From assembly GCA_949284415.1 (NCBI GenBank), contig CASDVM010000043.1, positions 1 to 64,000 of the forward strand: a stretch of DNA of 64,000 nucleotides, in the 5' to 3' direction. Both the position numbers and the translations under genes were made by a program. This DNA is from an uncultured bacterium. GTDB lineage: Bacteria > Cyanobacteriota > Vampirovibrionia > Gastranaerophilales > Gastranaerophilaceae. This document shows, in pieces, positions 17,545 through 25,449 of the stretch; position 1 is the first letter of the stretch; each line of letters begins with the position of its first letter. Below the pieces are notes generated by a model that worked only from the letters and a program-made list of their open reading frames with translations, did no database searches and had not been told where the DNA came from.

Positions 17545-18537
17545 TTAATCCCGTATTTGTTGTATATCTAAATTTTTAATATACATCTGCGTTAAAGGTT
17601 TATTTAAAAATCCGTAAAGATAAGTTCCTGTCATCTTTAAAGATTTCCAGTCCTTGCACATAACTGTTATTGAACGTGATTTGTAATTTGTGTTTATTAT
17701 ATCTCCGATTTTTGGATGCGCGATTTTATTTTTTTGTAAGATTTTTGTTGTATGCTCTTCATCTAAAATTTTAAGTTTATAAGGATTAGGAATAAAATAT
17801 TTGTTTTTGTAAGTAACATAGCAGGGAAGCCATGGATGAAAAGCTCTTATTCTTGCATGGATTTGTTCTGCCGATTCTTTTGTAAAATCAAGCATCATGT
17901 CGTCAGATTTTATATTAGGGAAATATGTTGCTTCTTTTTCATTTTGATTGACGGGAATAATTAAGCCTTCCCTTAATTTATTCAAAATTTCAGTACACAT
18001 TAGTCTTGCCTGATAAACGGTTCTTTCTTTTAATTCTTTTCCTGTGTCGCCTGGGAAGATTTCAATTTCTTTTTGAAAAAGTATTGCGCCTTTATCAAAA
18101 TTTTCGTCCATAAGATGGAATGTTATGCCTGAACTTTTTTCCATGTGCAGAATTGTTTGCAAATAAGGATTAGGGCCCCTGTATTTTGGCAGAAAAGAAG
18201 GGTGGACGTTTACGGATGCAATTACGGGAAGATCTGTTATTTCCTTTTTTAATTTTTCATGCCATGTACCGACAAGAATTAAATCCGCATTCAATTTCAA
18301 GATTTCCTTTTTGAACTTTTCGGAATTTGCTGAATGACATTTTATTTCATGTAATTTATATTGTTTTATCAGTGTTACATCGGATGAACTTTTGAAAAAA
18401 TCTCTGATTGCAAGTAATGCAGGAGGTATAACGGTTCTTTCGTAGCGGAAAATTCCTGCTATTTTGCAATCTGCATTAAGCGTTCCCTCAATAAGGTTGG
18501 ATAACATTTCTCCTTTACCTAAAATAACGACCTTCAT
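17545..18537 (-). CDS. Methionyl-tRNA formyltransferase family protein
   Basis: 330 residues with an N-terminal formyltransferase fold. Catalytic Asn110 and His112 are in NVHPSFLPKYRG and Asp148 is in ENFDKGAILFQ, at the positions expected from Fmt. A C-terminal Fmt-type domain (ARIRAFHPWLPCYVTY...) follows. It uses formyl-THF; the acceptor may be Met-tRNA or a sugar amine (ArnA-like). The PKYRGPNPY loop differs from classic Fmt (PRWRGAAP), so it may not be the housekeeping fmt. Confidence 0.7.
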   Translation of the reverse strand: MKVVILGKGEMLSNLIEGTLNADCKIAGIFRYERTVIPPALLAIRDFFKSSSDVTLIKQYKLHEIKCHSANSEKFKKEILKLNADLILVGTWHEKLKKEITDLPVIASVNVHPSFLPKYRGPNPYLQTILHMEKSSGITFHLMDENFDKGAILFQKEIEIFPGDTGKELKERTVYQARLMCTEILNKLREGLIIPVNQNEKEATYFPNIKSDDMMLDFTKESAEQIHARIRAFHPWLPCYVTYKNKYFIPNPYKLKILDEEHTTKILQKNKIAHPKIGDIINTNYKSRSITVMCKDWKSLKMTGTYLYGFLNKPLTQMYIKNLDIQQIRD

Positions 18538-18570
18538 TTTAACTCCTTTTTAGTTATTGTAAACTAAAGC

Positions 18571-18594
18571 TTTTGAAACAAGTTCAGAATGACA
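18571..18594. repeat. REP-like palindromic repeat
   Basis: TTTTGAAACAAGTTCAGAAT plus GACA, a copy of the dispersed repeat (short loop class), between smpB and the formyltransferase gene. Confidence 0.7.
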
Positions 18595-18600
18595 TAAAAT

Positions 18601-19053
18601 TTAATATCTGATTTTGGATGCTCTGTCTATTTCTCTGGCATGGTCTTTTTTTGCAATATCATCGCGTTTGTCATGAAGTTTTTTACCTTTTGCAAGTGCA
18701 ATTTCTACTTTTGCAAAACCGTGAGAAAGAAATACTTCCAGAGGAACAATTGTGTAATTGTCCTGTTTTACTTTAGTCTGCATTTTTAGAATTTCTTTTT
18801 TATTCAATAATAATTTTCTGATGCGTTCTGCATCGTGATTAAATCTGTTTCCCTGTTCATAGGGCGAAATGTGGCATTTATACAGAAAAATTTCGTTGTC
18901 TTCAATTTTGCAGAAACTGTCTTTTAAATTAACAGCGTTTTTTCTGATTGATTTAATTTCTGTTCCTGTCAGTACAATACCGGCTACATATTTTTCAATA
19001 ATTGTGTAGTCGTGAAATGCTTTTCTGTTTGTTGTTACAATTTTTCTGTCCAT
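18601..19053 (-). CDS. smpB: SsrA-binding protein SmpB
   Basis: 150-residue RNA-binding protein that brings tmRNA to stalled ribosomes. Family motifs: NRKAFHDYTI, AGIVLTGTEIKSIR, NLKDSF, and the C-terminal LAKGKKLHDKRDDIAKKD tail that enters the mRNA channel. No tmRNA gene is seen in the window. It lies 19 bases downstream of the ABC ATPase gene, same strand. Confidence 0.97.
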   Translation of the reverse strand: MDRKIVTTNRKAFHDYTIIEKYVAGIVLTGTEIKSIRKNAVNLKDSFCKIEDNEIFLYKCHISPYEQGNRFNHDAERIRKLLLNKKEILKMQTKVKQDNYTIVPLEVFLSHGFAKVEIALAKGKKLHDKRDDIAKKDHAREIDRASKIRY

Positions 19054-19072
19054 AAAATGATTATATCACAGA

Positions 19073-20026
19073 TTAATCATACAGAAAACATTTTACTTTA
19101 TGAGAAATCCCTTTTTCTTGCGGCCGGCACGATTTGCATTTTTCCATAACATTCGGGCACCTTGTATGGAATTTGCATCCCTGAGGAAGGTTTGCAGGTG
19201 AGGGCAGGTCGCCTTTCAGAATAATTTTTCTCCCTGTTTTATTTATTTGCGGAACAGAGCTTAGAAGCGCTTTTGTATAAGGATGAAGAGGTGTGCTGAA
19301 TATATCATTTGTCTTTCCGCATTCGACAATTTCTCCTAAATACATCACTGCAACTCTGTCTGCAAGATATTGTATTACACTCATATCATGTGTAATTAAA
19401 ACTATTGTGAGGTTGTATTTTTCTTTTAATTCTTTCAGAAGATTAATAACCTGAGCCTGAATGCTGACATCCAGTGCGCTCACCGGTTCATCTGCAATAA
19501 TAAATTCGGGATTTAATACTAAAGCTCTTGCGATTGCTATTCTCTGTCTTTGCCCTCCCGAAAACTCGTGCGGGTAAAGCTCAAGACAGCTTTCATCAAG
19601 ACCTGCAAGTTTAATTTTTTCTTTGACTGAATTTTCAATTTTTTCTTTTGTTAAATCCGTATTAATTTCAAGCGGTTCTTTTAAAATATCAAAGATTTTC
19701 ATTTTAGGATTAAGACTTGCATACGGGTTTTGGAAGACCATTTGAGCGTGTTTTCTAAACTCCTTTAAATCAGCTCTGTTAAGAGAGAGAATATTTTTTT
19801 CGTTTATAAGAATTTCTCCTGATTTAGCATGTTCCAGCCGCATTAAGGCTTTTGCAAGCGTAGATTTGCCGCATCCTGATTCGCCTGCTAGTGCAAGAAT
19901 TTCTCCTTTATAAATATCCAATGAAACTCCGTTAACGGCATGAATAATTTTTTTACCGCCGAGAATTCCTTTATTTGTTTGGTATTCAACAAATAAATCT
20001 TTAATTTTAATAAGAGTTTTCTGCAT
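19073..20026 (-). CDS. Oligopeptide/dipeptide ABC transporter ATP-binding protein (OppF/DppF type)
   Basis: 317 residues: Walker A GESGCGKST, signature SGGQRQRIAIARAL, Walker B FIIADEPVSALD, and the oligopeptide-transporter C-terminal extension with HPYTKALLSSVP and CKFHTRCPNVMEKCKSCRP (cysteine cluster). It powers peptide or nickel uptake with a permease and binding protein, none of which are in the window. The cognate genes must lie elsewhere, or the gene is orphaned. Confidence 0.9.
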   Translation of the reverse strand: MQKTLIKIKDLFVEYQTNKGILGGKKIIHAVNGVSLDIYKGEILALAGESGCGKSTLAKALMRLEHAKSGEILINEKNILSLNRADLKEFRKHAQMVFQNPYASLNPKMKIFDILKEPLEINTDLTKEKIENSVKEKIKLAGLDESCLELYPHEFSGGQRQRIAIARALVLNPEFIIADEPVSALDVSIQAQVINLLKELKEKYNLTIVLITHDMSVIQYLADRVAVMYLGEIVECGKTNDIFSTPLHPYTKALLSSVPQINKTGRKIILKGDLPSPANLPQGCKFHTRCPNVMEKCKSCRPQEKGISHKVKCFLYD

Positions 20027-20072
20027 AGGTCAATTTTAACTTAACAATTATCTTATTGCAATTGCCTTAAAG

Positions 20073-20101
20073 TTGAAAATAATGTTCTTATATGATATAC
20101 T
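20073..20101 (+). promoter_or_regulatory. Promoter of the tract-bearing prepilin locus
   Basis: -35 TTGAAA (20073-20078), 17-base spacer, -10 TATACT (20096-20101) preceded by TGA (extended -10). It lies 34 bases before the leader ATG at 20135. Confidence 0.6.
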
Positions 20102-20134
20102 GAGTATGAGTGAAATTAAAGAGGAGTTGAAACT

Positions 20135-20203
20135 ATGAAAAGATTAGATTATTTAAGAGTATGGGGGGGGGGCGCTTCTAGCTTACAGAAGGGCAGTAAG
20201 TAA
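20135..20203 (+). other. Short leader ORF with G10 tract, upstream of a prepilin frame
   Basis: GAGGAG then ATG 20135. The peptide MKRLDYLRVWGGGASS... ends at TAA 20201-20203 when the tract has ten G. If the tract were nine (or twelve) G, the frame would run on without a stop into the prepilin frame that ends at 21362. With eleven it stops at TAG 20078+1 turn later, within seven codons. It therefore looks like the 5' end of the prepilin gene in an out-of-frame state. Confidence 0.6.
20163..20172. repeat. G10 homopolymer tract
   Basis: Ten G, 28 bases after the leader ATG. A likely slippage site for replication or translation. Confidence 0.9.
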
Positions 20204-20234
20204 AGTTTTATACGGTAATGTCATTGCGCATTTA

Positions 20235-21362
20235 TTGCTCAATCCAAAATTTATCATAAAAAGATCGCGCAACATGTGCATGATAACAGGTCTTATTATT
20301 CAACCCCTTTACCTTTTGGGTGATGGTGTCATTAGATGGCAGGTATTTATTCAGATACTAAGATACTATGGCACTAAGGCAGCAGAATATTTTGTTAAAT
20401 TCTTCCTTCCCTTAATAGGGAAGGATACGAGGATGGGTAATAACAATCAATACCCACCCCAACCCTCTCCCATAGGAGAGGGAGTAAGTAATAGTCATCC
20501 CGAAGTTTCGGGATCTCATCAGCTCCTGATACACAGAGGTAAATCTGACGTTCAGCATGACGCGAATCCCCTGAAACGAACTTGTTCATCTATTCACTTA
20601 TTTACTCATTCACTTCACAAAAAAGCAGCGTTTACACTCGCTGAGGTCTTGATAACTTTAGGTATTATCGGCGTAGTTGCAGCAATGACAATGCCTGTAT
20701 TAGTTCAAAATGTAAAAAATAAAGAACTGCAGGTGCAGTTTAAAAAGACATATTCCGAATTAAGCCGGAGTGCACAAAAATTTTATGCTGATGAAGGTAT
20801 TTCTTTTTCGGAATACTCTCGTGATGTTGGCAGTGTTGAGGCCTTGAAATATTTCCTTAAAAATTATTTTAAAGGAGCGACAGTAACAGATAAAACTATT
20901 TGGGGCGGTCCAGGCGTAAACGGTAATCCTGACAAAAGTTCTTATTCAGTATTAAATTTTAACGGTTCAACAGAGGCTTATCAGGTATGTGATATAAGCG
21001 GTTTGAGATCAGAATTGGGCGGGAGGCTTATTGCAATTAATGAACCTCCAAAAAATAGTTCCGAAAACGGCCCTATATTGTGTGTTGATATAAATGGTTA
21101 TAAGGCACCGAACAGAGCCGGAAAAGATTATTTTTTGTTTTTGTTCACTGTTGACGGTTCTCTTATTCCTATGGGAACTGCTCATAAAAGTAATCCATTA
21201 AACGGAACACTGTCAGGTAACGCAAGTTATGAAGGAAACAGATATTGTAGAGATAATTCCGGAGATATGGATCAATACAGTTGTGCGTATTACGCATTAG
21301 CAGATATACATCCGCAGGACAGCGGGAAAACTTATTGGAAAGATTTTATTAACAAGAGATAA
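20235..21362 (+). CDS. Type IV prepilin-like protein with a long repeat-filled leader (probably phase-off)
   Basis: The conserved prepilin core KKAAFTLAEVLITLGIIG begins near residue 130, with Glu at +5 and a hydrophobic helix. The variable domain ends with CVDINGYKAPNRAGKDYF, a motif shared by the other prepilins here. The first 130 residues are not pilin-like: they translate short palindromic repeats (20460-20562). TTG 20235 has no ribosome site; ATG 20433 with AAGGA upstream is an alternative, still giving a 66-residue leader. The best start is ATG 20135, reached only if the G tract loses one base. Confidence 0.7.
   Translation: MLNPKFIIKRSRNMCMITGLIIQPLYLLGDGVIRWQVFIQILRYYGTKAAEYFVKFFLPLIGKDTRMGNNNQYPPQPSPIGEGVSNSHPEVSGSHQLLIHRGKSDVQHDANPLKRTCSSIHLFTHSLHKKAAFTLAEVLITLGIIGVVAAMTMPVLVQNVKNKELQVQFKKTYSELSRSAQKFYADEGISFSEYSRDVGSVEALKYFLKNYFKGATVTDKTIWGGPGVNGNPDKSSYSVLNFNGSTEAYQVCDISGLRSELGGRLIAINEPPKNSSENGPILCVDINGYKAPNRAGKDYFLFLFTVDGSLIPMGTAHKSNPLNGTLSGNASYEGNRYCRDNSGDMDQYSCAYYALADIHPQDSGKTYWKDFINKR
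20494..20517. repeat. REP-like palindromic repeat inside a prepilin leader
   Basis: GTCATCCCGAAGTTTCGGGA plus TCTC, a shortened-loop copy of the dispersed repeat, read through in frame in the prepilin ORF. Confidence 0.7.
20520..20562. repeat. REP-like repeat, long-loop class
   Basis: CTCCTGATACACAGAGGTAA, then ATCTGACGTTCAGCATGAC: the reverse complement of the long-loop version found at 54616-54659. The loop carries CGTCAGATnnACCTCTGTG. Confidence 0.65.
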
Positions 21363-21405
21363 TTAATTTTTCTTCAAAATCCTGCTGTTTTTTGCTATTG
21401 TTCAT

Positions 21406-22317
21406 TTAAAGGACACAGGCTAAAATCATCAGTAAGATTGTACCAATCTGCATCGCGGTTGCCATGTTCTGGGAAAACTTGTTTGAGTCGTATCTGCTTG
21501 CTGTCTTTTGTGCTTTGTAAGCGCTTGAAATACGTCTCAAACGATCCTCCTGTGTATCTGAATCAAATGTAGTTCCAAACATGGTTGATTCAAGACGGGC
21601 TAATCTGTTATTCATATTTTCATTATTAAATGAGTGCTTAAATATAGATTTTTCAACAGAGGCAAGATTTACTTTCTCTGACTTTTTATTTCGTGTATTA
21701 TAAGCGTCATAGTCAAATTCAGGCGGTTCGTAGCCGCTTAAACTGTAATCTTTATCAAGCGGAATAGTGCCTTCATCCTGTGCGATTTTGTTTTCCATAA
21801 GTGATTCAGGTTTGATTTTTGCCTGTAATCTTTCAACACGTGATGAAAAAGCATCCGTTTCAAATGTCCGGCCGAGTGCCTCTTTTTCAAGTTTTGCAAG
21901 TCTGCTGTTCAAATCCTGATTTTTGAATTGTTGTTTAAATATTTGTTGTTCAAGTTCGTTTACGGACGGATAATCAACATTAGCTCCCGCAGGCGGCATT
22001 TTTTCTTCTGCTATTTTGTCGTTATATTTGTATTCGTCTTCAGCAAAAGTATCTTCTTTGGGTGTGATTTCCTGTCCTATTAAATCGGCTGCCATATCTT
22101 TTTTTAAAGAAGCGATACGTTCGTTGACCGATTTATTCGGCTTGCTTTGTCCGTAAACGCTTTCTTCGATTCTTGAAAGTCTTGAAGCGTCATCAGATGT
22201 TGTATATGTAAAACCGTATAAAGAATTTTCCAGATTATCAAGTATTGCTCCGTACTGGCTTGCAATACAAGGGTTAGAGATAATCAAAAAACTAAATATT
22301 AATATAAATTTTTTCAT
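21406..22317 (-). CDS. Secreted repeat protein of unknown function
   Basis: 303 residues. A signal peptide (MKKFILIFSFLIISNPCIAS) is followed by three or more copies of a roughly 45-residue unit: LEQQIFKQQFKNQDLNSRLA and KLEKEALGRTF, VEKSIFKHSFNNENMNNRLA and RLESTMFGTTF, and a first diverged copy LENSLYGFTYTT...RLSRIEESVYG. Each unit has an aromatic-Gly turn and an RLxRLE helix. A hydrophobic C-terminal segment (MQIGTILLMILACVL) may anchor it. The pattern is one I associate with cyanobacterial-lineage secreted proteins; the role is unknown. Confidence 0.65.
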   Translation of the reverse strand: MKKFILIFSFLIISNPCIASQYGAILDNLENSLYGFTYTTSDDASRLSRIEESVYGQSKPNKSVNERIASLKKDMAADLIGQEITPKEDTFAEDEYKYNDKIAEEKMPPAGANVDYPSVNELEQQIFKQQFKNQDLNSRLAKLEKEALGRTFETDAFSSRVERLQAKIKPESLMENKIAQDEGTIPLDKDYSLSGYEPPEFDYDAYNTRNKKSEKVNLASVEKSIFKHSFNNENMNNRLARLESTMFGTTFDSDTQEDRLRRISSAYKAQKTASRYDSNKFSQNMATAMQIGTILLMILACVL

Positions 22318-22408
22318 AGCCTTAAACTCCTTAAAGACAGAATAAGGGTGAACGTTATGAAAAACTATTCTACACGGTCGGGATTTGAAAAAGTTTATAT
22401 TTCAATAA

Positions 22409-22446
22409 AAAATCGTAGAACTTAAGCACTACGATTTTTTTTTATT
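22409..22446. terminator. Bidirectional terminator downstream of nifS
   Basis: AAAATCGTAG / CTACGATTTT stem with a 10-base loop and a T run on the plus strand. The matching A run on the left gives a T run on the minus strand, so it can end the nifU-nifS transcript. Confidence 0.8.
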
Positions 22447-22469
22447 AGTATAAAGTATTAATTGCAAGA

Positions 22470-23663
22470 TTAATGTTTTAATCTTTTCAAGGCTTCCAAT
22501 TCGTCCTGGAAAGGTGAAATGCTTGTTAATTTTTCTATAATTCCAGGCAGTTTTTCACAAACATAATCAATTTCCGTTTCTGTTGTATATTTGCTCAGAG
22601 AAAATCTTATGCTTCCATGAATTGCCGTAAACGGTACATTCATTGCTCTTAATACGTGGCTTGGTTCTAAAGAACCAGATGTGCAGGCACTGCCTGAACT
22701 TGCGCAGATGCCTAAATCACTTAAGTGAAGCAAAATTAATTCCCCTTCAATGTATTCAAAGCCTATGTTTGTCGTGTTAGGAACCCTGTTTACGATACCT
22801 GTGTTTAATCTTGCATTGAATACGTTTTTAACGATATTTTTTTCGAGCTTATCACGCAGTCTTTTAACTTCGGTTGCCTCGTATTTCAAATGGTCTTGAG
22901 CAAGTTCTGCAGCTTTTGCCATCCCGACAATATAGGGAACATTTTCCGTGCCCGCGCGTTTGCCGCGTTCCTGATGTCCGCCGATAATCAGAGGAGTTAT
23001 AAGCGTTTTGGAATTTACGTATAATGCTCCGATGCCTTTCGGGGCGTGGAATTTATGTCCCGAAATTCCCATTAAATCAACTCCGAGAGCCTGAACATCA
23101 ATCGGAATTTTCCCTGATACCTGTACTGCATCTACGAAAAATTTAGTTTCTTTATTTTTTGATTTGATAATTTCCGATATTTTTTCAATCGGGAAAATTA
23201 CGCCTGTTTCGTTGTTGGCATACATTATAGAAACAAGTGCGGTATCATCATTAATGGCATCTTCAAGTTGTGCCAGATCAAGTTCGCCGTTTGAATTTAC
23301 TCCGATATAATCGACGTTGTAACCTTCTTTTTCAAGAGTTTGATATAGGTTTAAAACGCAGGGGTGCTCAACTTTTGTCGTTATAATATGTCTTTTATTT
23401 TTGTTCATGTTCAAAACACCGCGGATTGCTGTGTTTGCACTTTCAGATCCGCAGGAAGTGAAGATGATTTCTTTTTCATCTTTTGCGTTAAAAAAGTCTT
23501 TCATAACCCCGCGAGCTTCTTTTACTGCATGGTTGGAACGCTTTGCAAATTCGTAAACGCTTGAAGGGTTTGCATATTCTTCTTTTAAAAAGGGGAGCAT
23601 AGCATCTAATACTTGAGGATCAACTTTTGTTGTTGCGTTATTATCTAAATATATTAAACTCAT
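22470..23663 (-). CDS. nifS: Cysteine desulfurase (NifS/IscS family)
   Basis: PLP enzyme of 397 residues that takes sulfur from cysteine for Fe-S cluster assembly. N-terminus MSLIYLDNNATTKVDP; PLP lysine in SGHKFHAPKGIGALY; catalytic cysteine in CASSGSACTSGSLEPSHVL, the long mobile loop of group I desulfurases. It directly follows nifU (2-base gap), forming an Fe-S assembly operon. Nothing here links it to nitrogenase. Confidence 0.94.
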   Translation of the reverse strand: MSLIYLDNNATTKVDPQVLDAMLPFLKEEYANPSSVYEFAKRSNHAVKEARGVMKDFFNAKDEKEIIFTSCGSESANTAIRGVLNMNKNKRHIITTKVEHPCVLNLYQTLEKEGYNVDYIGVNSNGELDLAQLEDAINDDTALVSIMYANNETGVIFPIEKISEIIKSKNKETKFFVDAVQVSGKIPIDVQALGVDLMGISGHKFHAPKGIGALYVNSKTLITPLIIGGHQERGKRAGTENVPYIVGMAKAAELAQDHLKYEATEVKRLRDKLEKNIVKNVFNARLNTGIVNRVPNTTNIGFEYIEGELILLHLSDLGICASSGSACTSGSLEPSHVLRAMNVPFTAIHGSIRFSLSKYTTETEIDYVCEKLPGIIEKLTSISPFQDELEALKRLKH

Positions 23664-23665
23664 TT

Positions 23666-24517
23666 TTATACCTCTACAACTTCAATATTAGCATCAACCG
23701 TATCTCTCAAAGTTTTTTCTACAAATGCTTTAAGAGTAAGATGTGAATTTTTGCATCCCGAACATTTTCCGCGTAGTTTTACCATAACTTTGTTGCCGTC
23801 AATATCAACTAAAGTTATGTCTCCTCCGTCTTTTCTCAATTCATTTGAAATTTGATTTTCTATAACGTTGTTAATTTTCAAAATCTTTTGAGCAGGGCTG
23901 AGAGTCGATGCAGTCTTTTCTTCCTGTTCTTCTTTTTTATAGTAAGTGTCAATAATATCCTGAATTAAACCTTTACATTTCCCGCAGGCGCCGCCTGCTT
24001 TTGTGTAATTTGTAATTTCTTCAACGGTTTTAAGCCCGTTTATTTTTATTGCATCCCAGATAACATTTTCAGTTATGCCAAAGCAGGTGCAGACAATTTT
24101 TTCACGCTGTTTGTTTGCTTCTTCTTCATTTCTTATGTCATCGAGGTCAGTGTAATCATCGTAATTTTTTAAAGCATCTTCGAGAGCTTCATATCCCATA
24201 ACTGAGCAGTGCATTTTTTCCGGAGGAAGTCCTCCGAGTTCATCTGCAATATCTTTATTGGTGATTTTTTTGACTTCATCAATTGTTTTACCAATAATCA
24301 TTTCGGTCAGAATACTTGAGCTTGCAACGGCTGAGCCGCATCCGAAAGTCTGGAATTTAGCATCAGTTACAATTCCGTTGTTAATTTTTAAATATATTTT
24401 TAAAGAATCTCCGCATGCTAAAGAGCCTGCTTCGCCTATTGCATCGGCATTATCAATTTTACCCACATTTCTCGGGTTTCTGTAATGATCTATAACTTTA
24501 TCAGAGTAATCCCACAT
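23666..24517 (-). CDS. nifU: Three-domain Fe-S scaffold protein NifU
   Basis: 283 residues: an IscU-like scaffold with cysteines in LACGDSL, FGCGSAVASSS and HCSVMGYEAL (about 1-125); a BFD-type [2Fe-2S] domain with VCTCFGITE and GGACGKCKGLI (about 140-195); and a C-terminal Nfu domain with GKCSGCKNSHLTLK. This layout is that of nitrogen-fixing bacteria and some anaerobes. It works with the adjacent desulfurase. Confidence 0.94.
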   Translation of the reverse strand: MWDYSDKVIDHYRNPRNVGKIDNADAIGEAGSLACGDSLKIYLKINNGIVTDAKFQTFGCGSAVASSSILTEMIIGKTIDEVKKITNKDIADELGGLPPEKMHCSVMGYEALEDALKNYDDYTDLDDIRNEEEANKQREKIVCTCFGITENVIWDAIKINGLKTVEEITNYTKAGGACGKCKGLIQDIIDTYYKKEEQEEKTASTLSPAQKILKINNVIENQISNELRKDGGDITLVDIDGNKVMVKLRGKCSGCKNSHLTLKAFVEKTLRDTVDANIEVVEV

Positions 24518-24540
24518 AGTCTTTATCCTTATATTGTGTA

Positions 24541-24567
24541 TGTCATCCCGAACTTGTTTCGGGATCT
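24541..24567. repeat. REP-like palindromic repeat
   Basis: TGTCATCCCGAACTTGTTTC plus GGGATCT, the best-preserved copy of the repeat, in the gap upstream of nifU. Confidence 0.8.
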
Positions 24568-24624
24568 TTGTGTAATTATATTTTATCTCAAAAACATTTG
24601 AGGGAATACATACTTAATATAAAA

Positions 24625-25428
24625 TTAATTATTTGTGAGACCATACGGTATTGTTGCTTTTTTCGCAGAATGTGATGCAGGGAAGTTCTTTATCAACGGT
24701 AATCCTAAATCTTCAAAGATATAATCAATGTCATCGGCACCTAAAAAATCTCCGATAGCAACGGCTTTTGTGTTTTTTCTGATTTTTTCTATATTGAATA
24801 ACTGTGTAACCGTTTTGTCTATTTTATAAGGCGGTTCGTTTAAATCCTCCAGAAAGAGCGTGAATTCAAAATCAGGTATAAAATTCTGTCCGCAGAGTGA
24901 AACAAGAGTTGATAAATTCCCGCCCCAGAATGTTCCTTTATAATCAAATTTGCACGTCATTACGGTTTCAAAAAACTTGTTAATTGTATATTCGCATAAA
25001 TTTTTCTGCCCGAAGTCACTTAAAATCATCGGACCTGAAAAAGTAGCAAGCCCTGCGCGTTTTAGAAACATCGCGTTGAGTGCAGTGATATCCGAATATC
25101 CGCAGAAAATTTTCGGGTTTTGACGGATTAAATCATAGTTGATTTTATTTATAAGTCTTATTGCTCCGTAACCGCCGCGAAGACAAATGATTGCATTTAC
25201 GGATGTATCCGCAAACATTTTATGGAGTGCGTCAAGTCTTTCTTCATCGTTTCCTGCAAGATATCTGTTTTTTGAATAGAGATTATCGGATAGTTTAACC
25301 TTATAGCCTCTGTGTTCAAAAAATTCTATGGCTCGTTTAAGGTTTGTATCATCTTCCATTGCACCTGACGGCGCGAGTATTCCTATTGTGTCGCCTTCTT
25401 TTAGTAGCGGCGGTTTAATAATTTTCAT
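24625..25428 (-). CDS. ldcA: LD-carboxypeptidase (peptidase S66)
   Basis: Serine peptidase trimming D-Ala from tetrapeptide stems during peptidoglycan recycling, 267 residues. N-terminus KPPLLKEGDTIGILAPSGAM; nucleophile Ser in CGYSDITALN; catalytic Glu in LEDLNEPPYKIDK; catalytic His in PASHSAKKATIPYG near the C-terminus. Somewhat short for the family (usually about 300) but all motifs are present. Confidence 0.88.
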   Translation of the reverse strand: MKIIKPPLLKEGDTIGILAPSGAMEDDTNLKRAIEFFEHRGYKVKLSDNLYSKNRYLAGNDEERLDALHKMFADTSVNAIICLRGGYGAIRLINKINYDLIRQNPKIFCGYSDITALNAMFLKRAGLATFSGPMILSDFGQKNLCEYTINKFFETVMTCKFDYKGTFWGGNLSTLVSLCGQNFIPDFEFTLFLEDLNEPPYKIDKTVTQLFNIEKIRKNTKAVAIGDFLGADDIDYIFEDLGLPLIKNFPASHSAKKATIPYGLTNN

Positions 25429-25449
25429 AATGTTATTCTAACACAAATA

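Noticed and set aside
20395-20589. Minus-strand 64-codon ORF
   Set aside because: It translates repeat DNA and is antisense to the prepilin leader.
22470-24517. Nitrogen fixation locus
   Set aside because: nifS-nifU alone serve general Fe-S assembly; no nifHDK or other nif genes are present.
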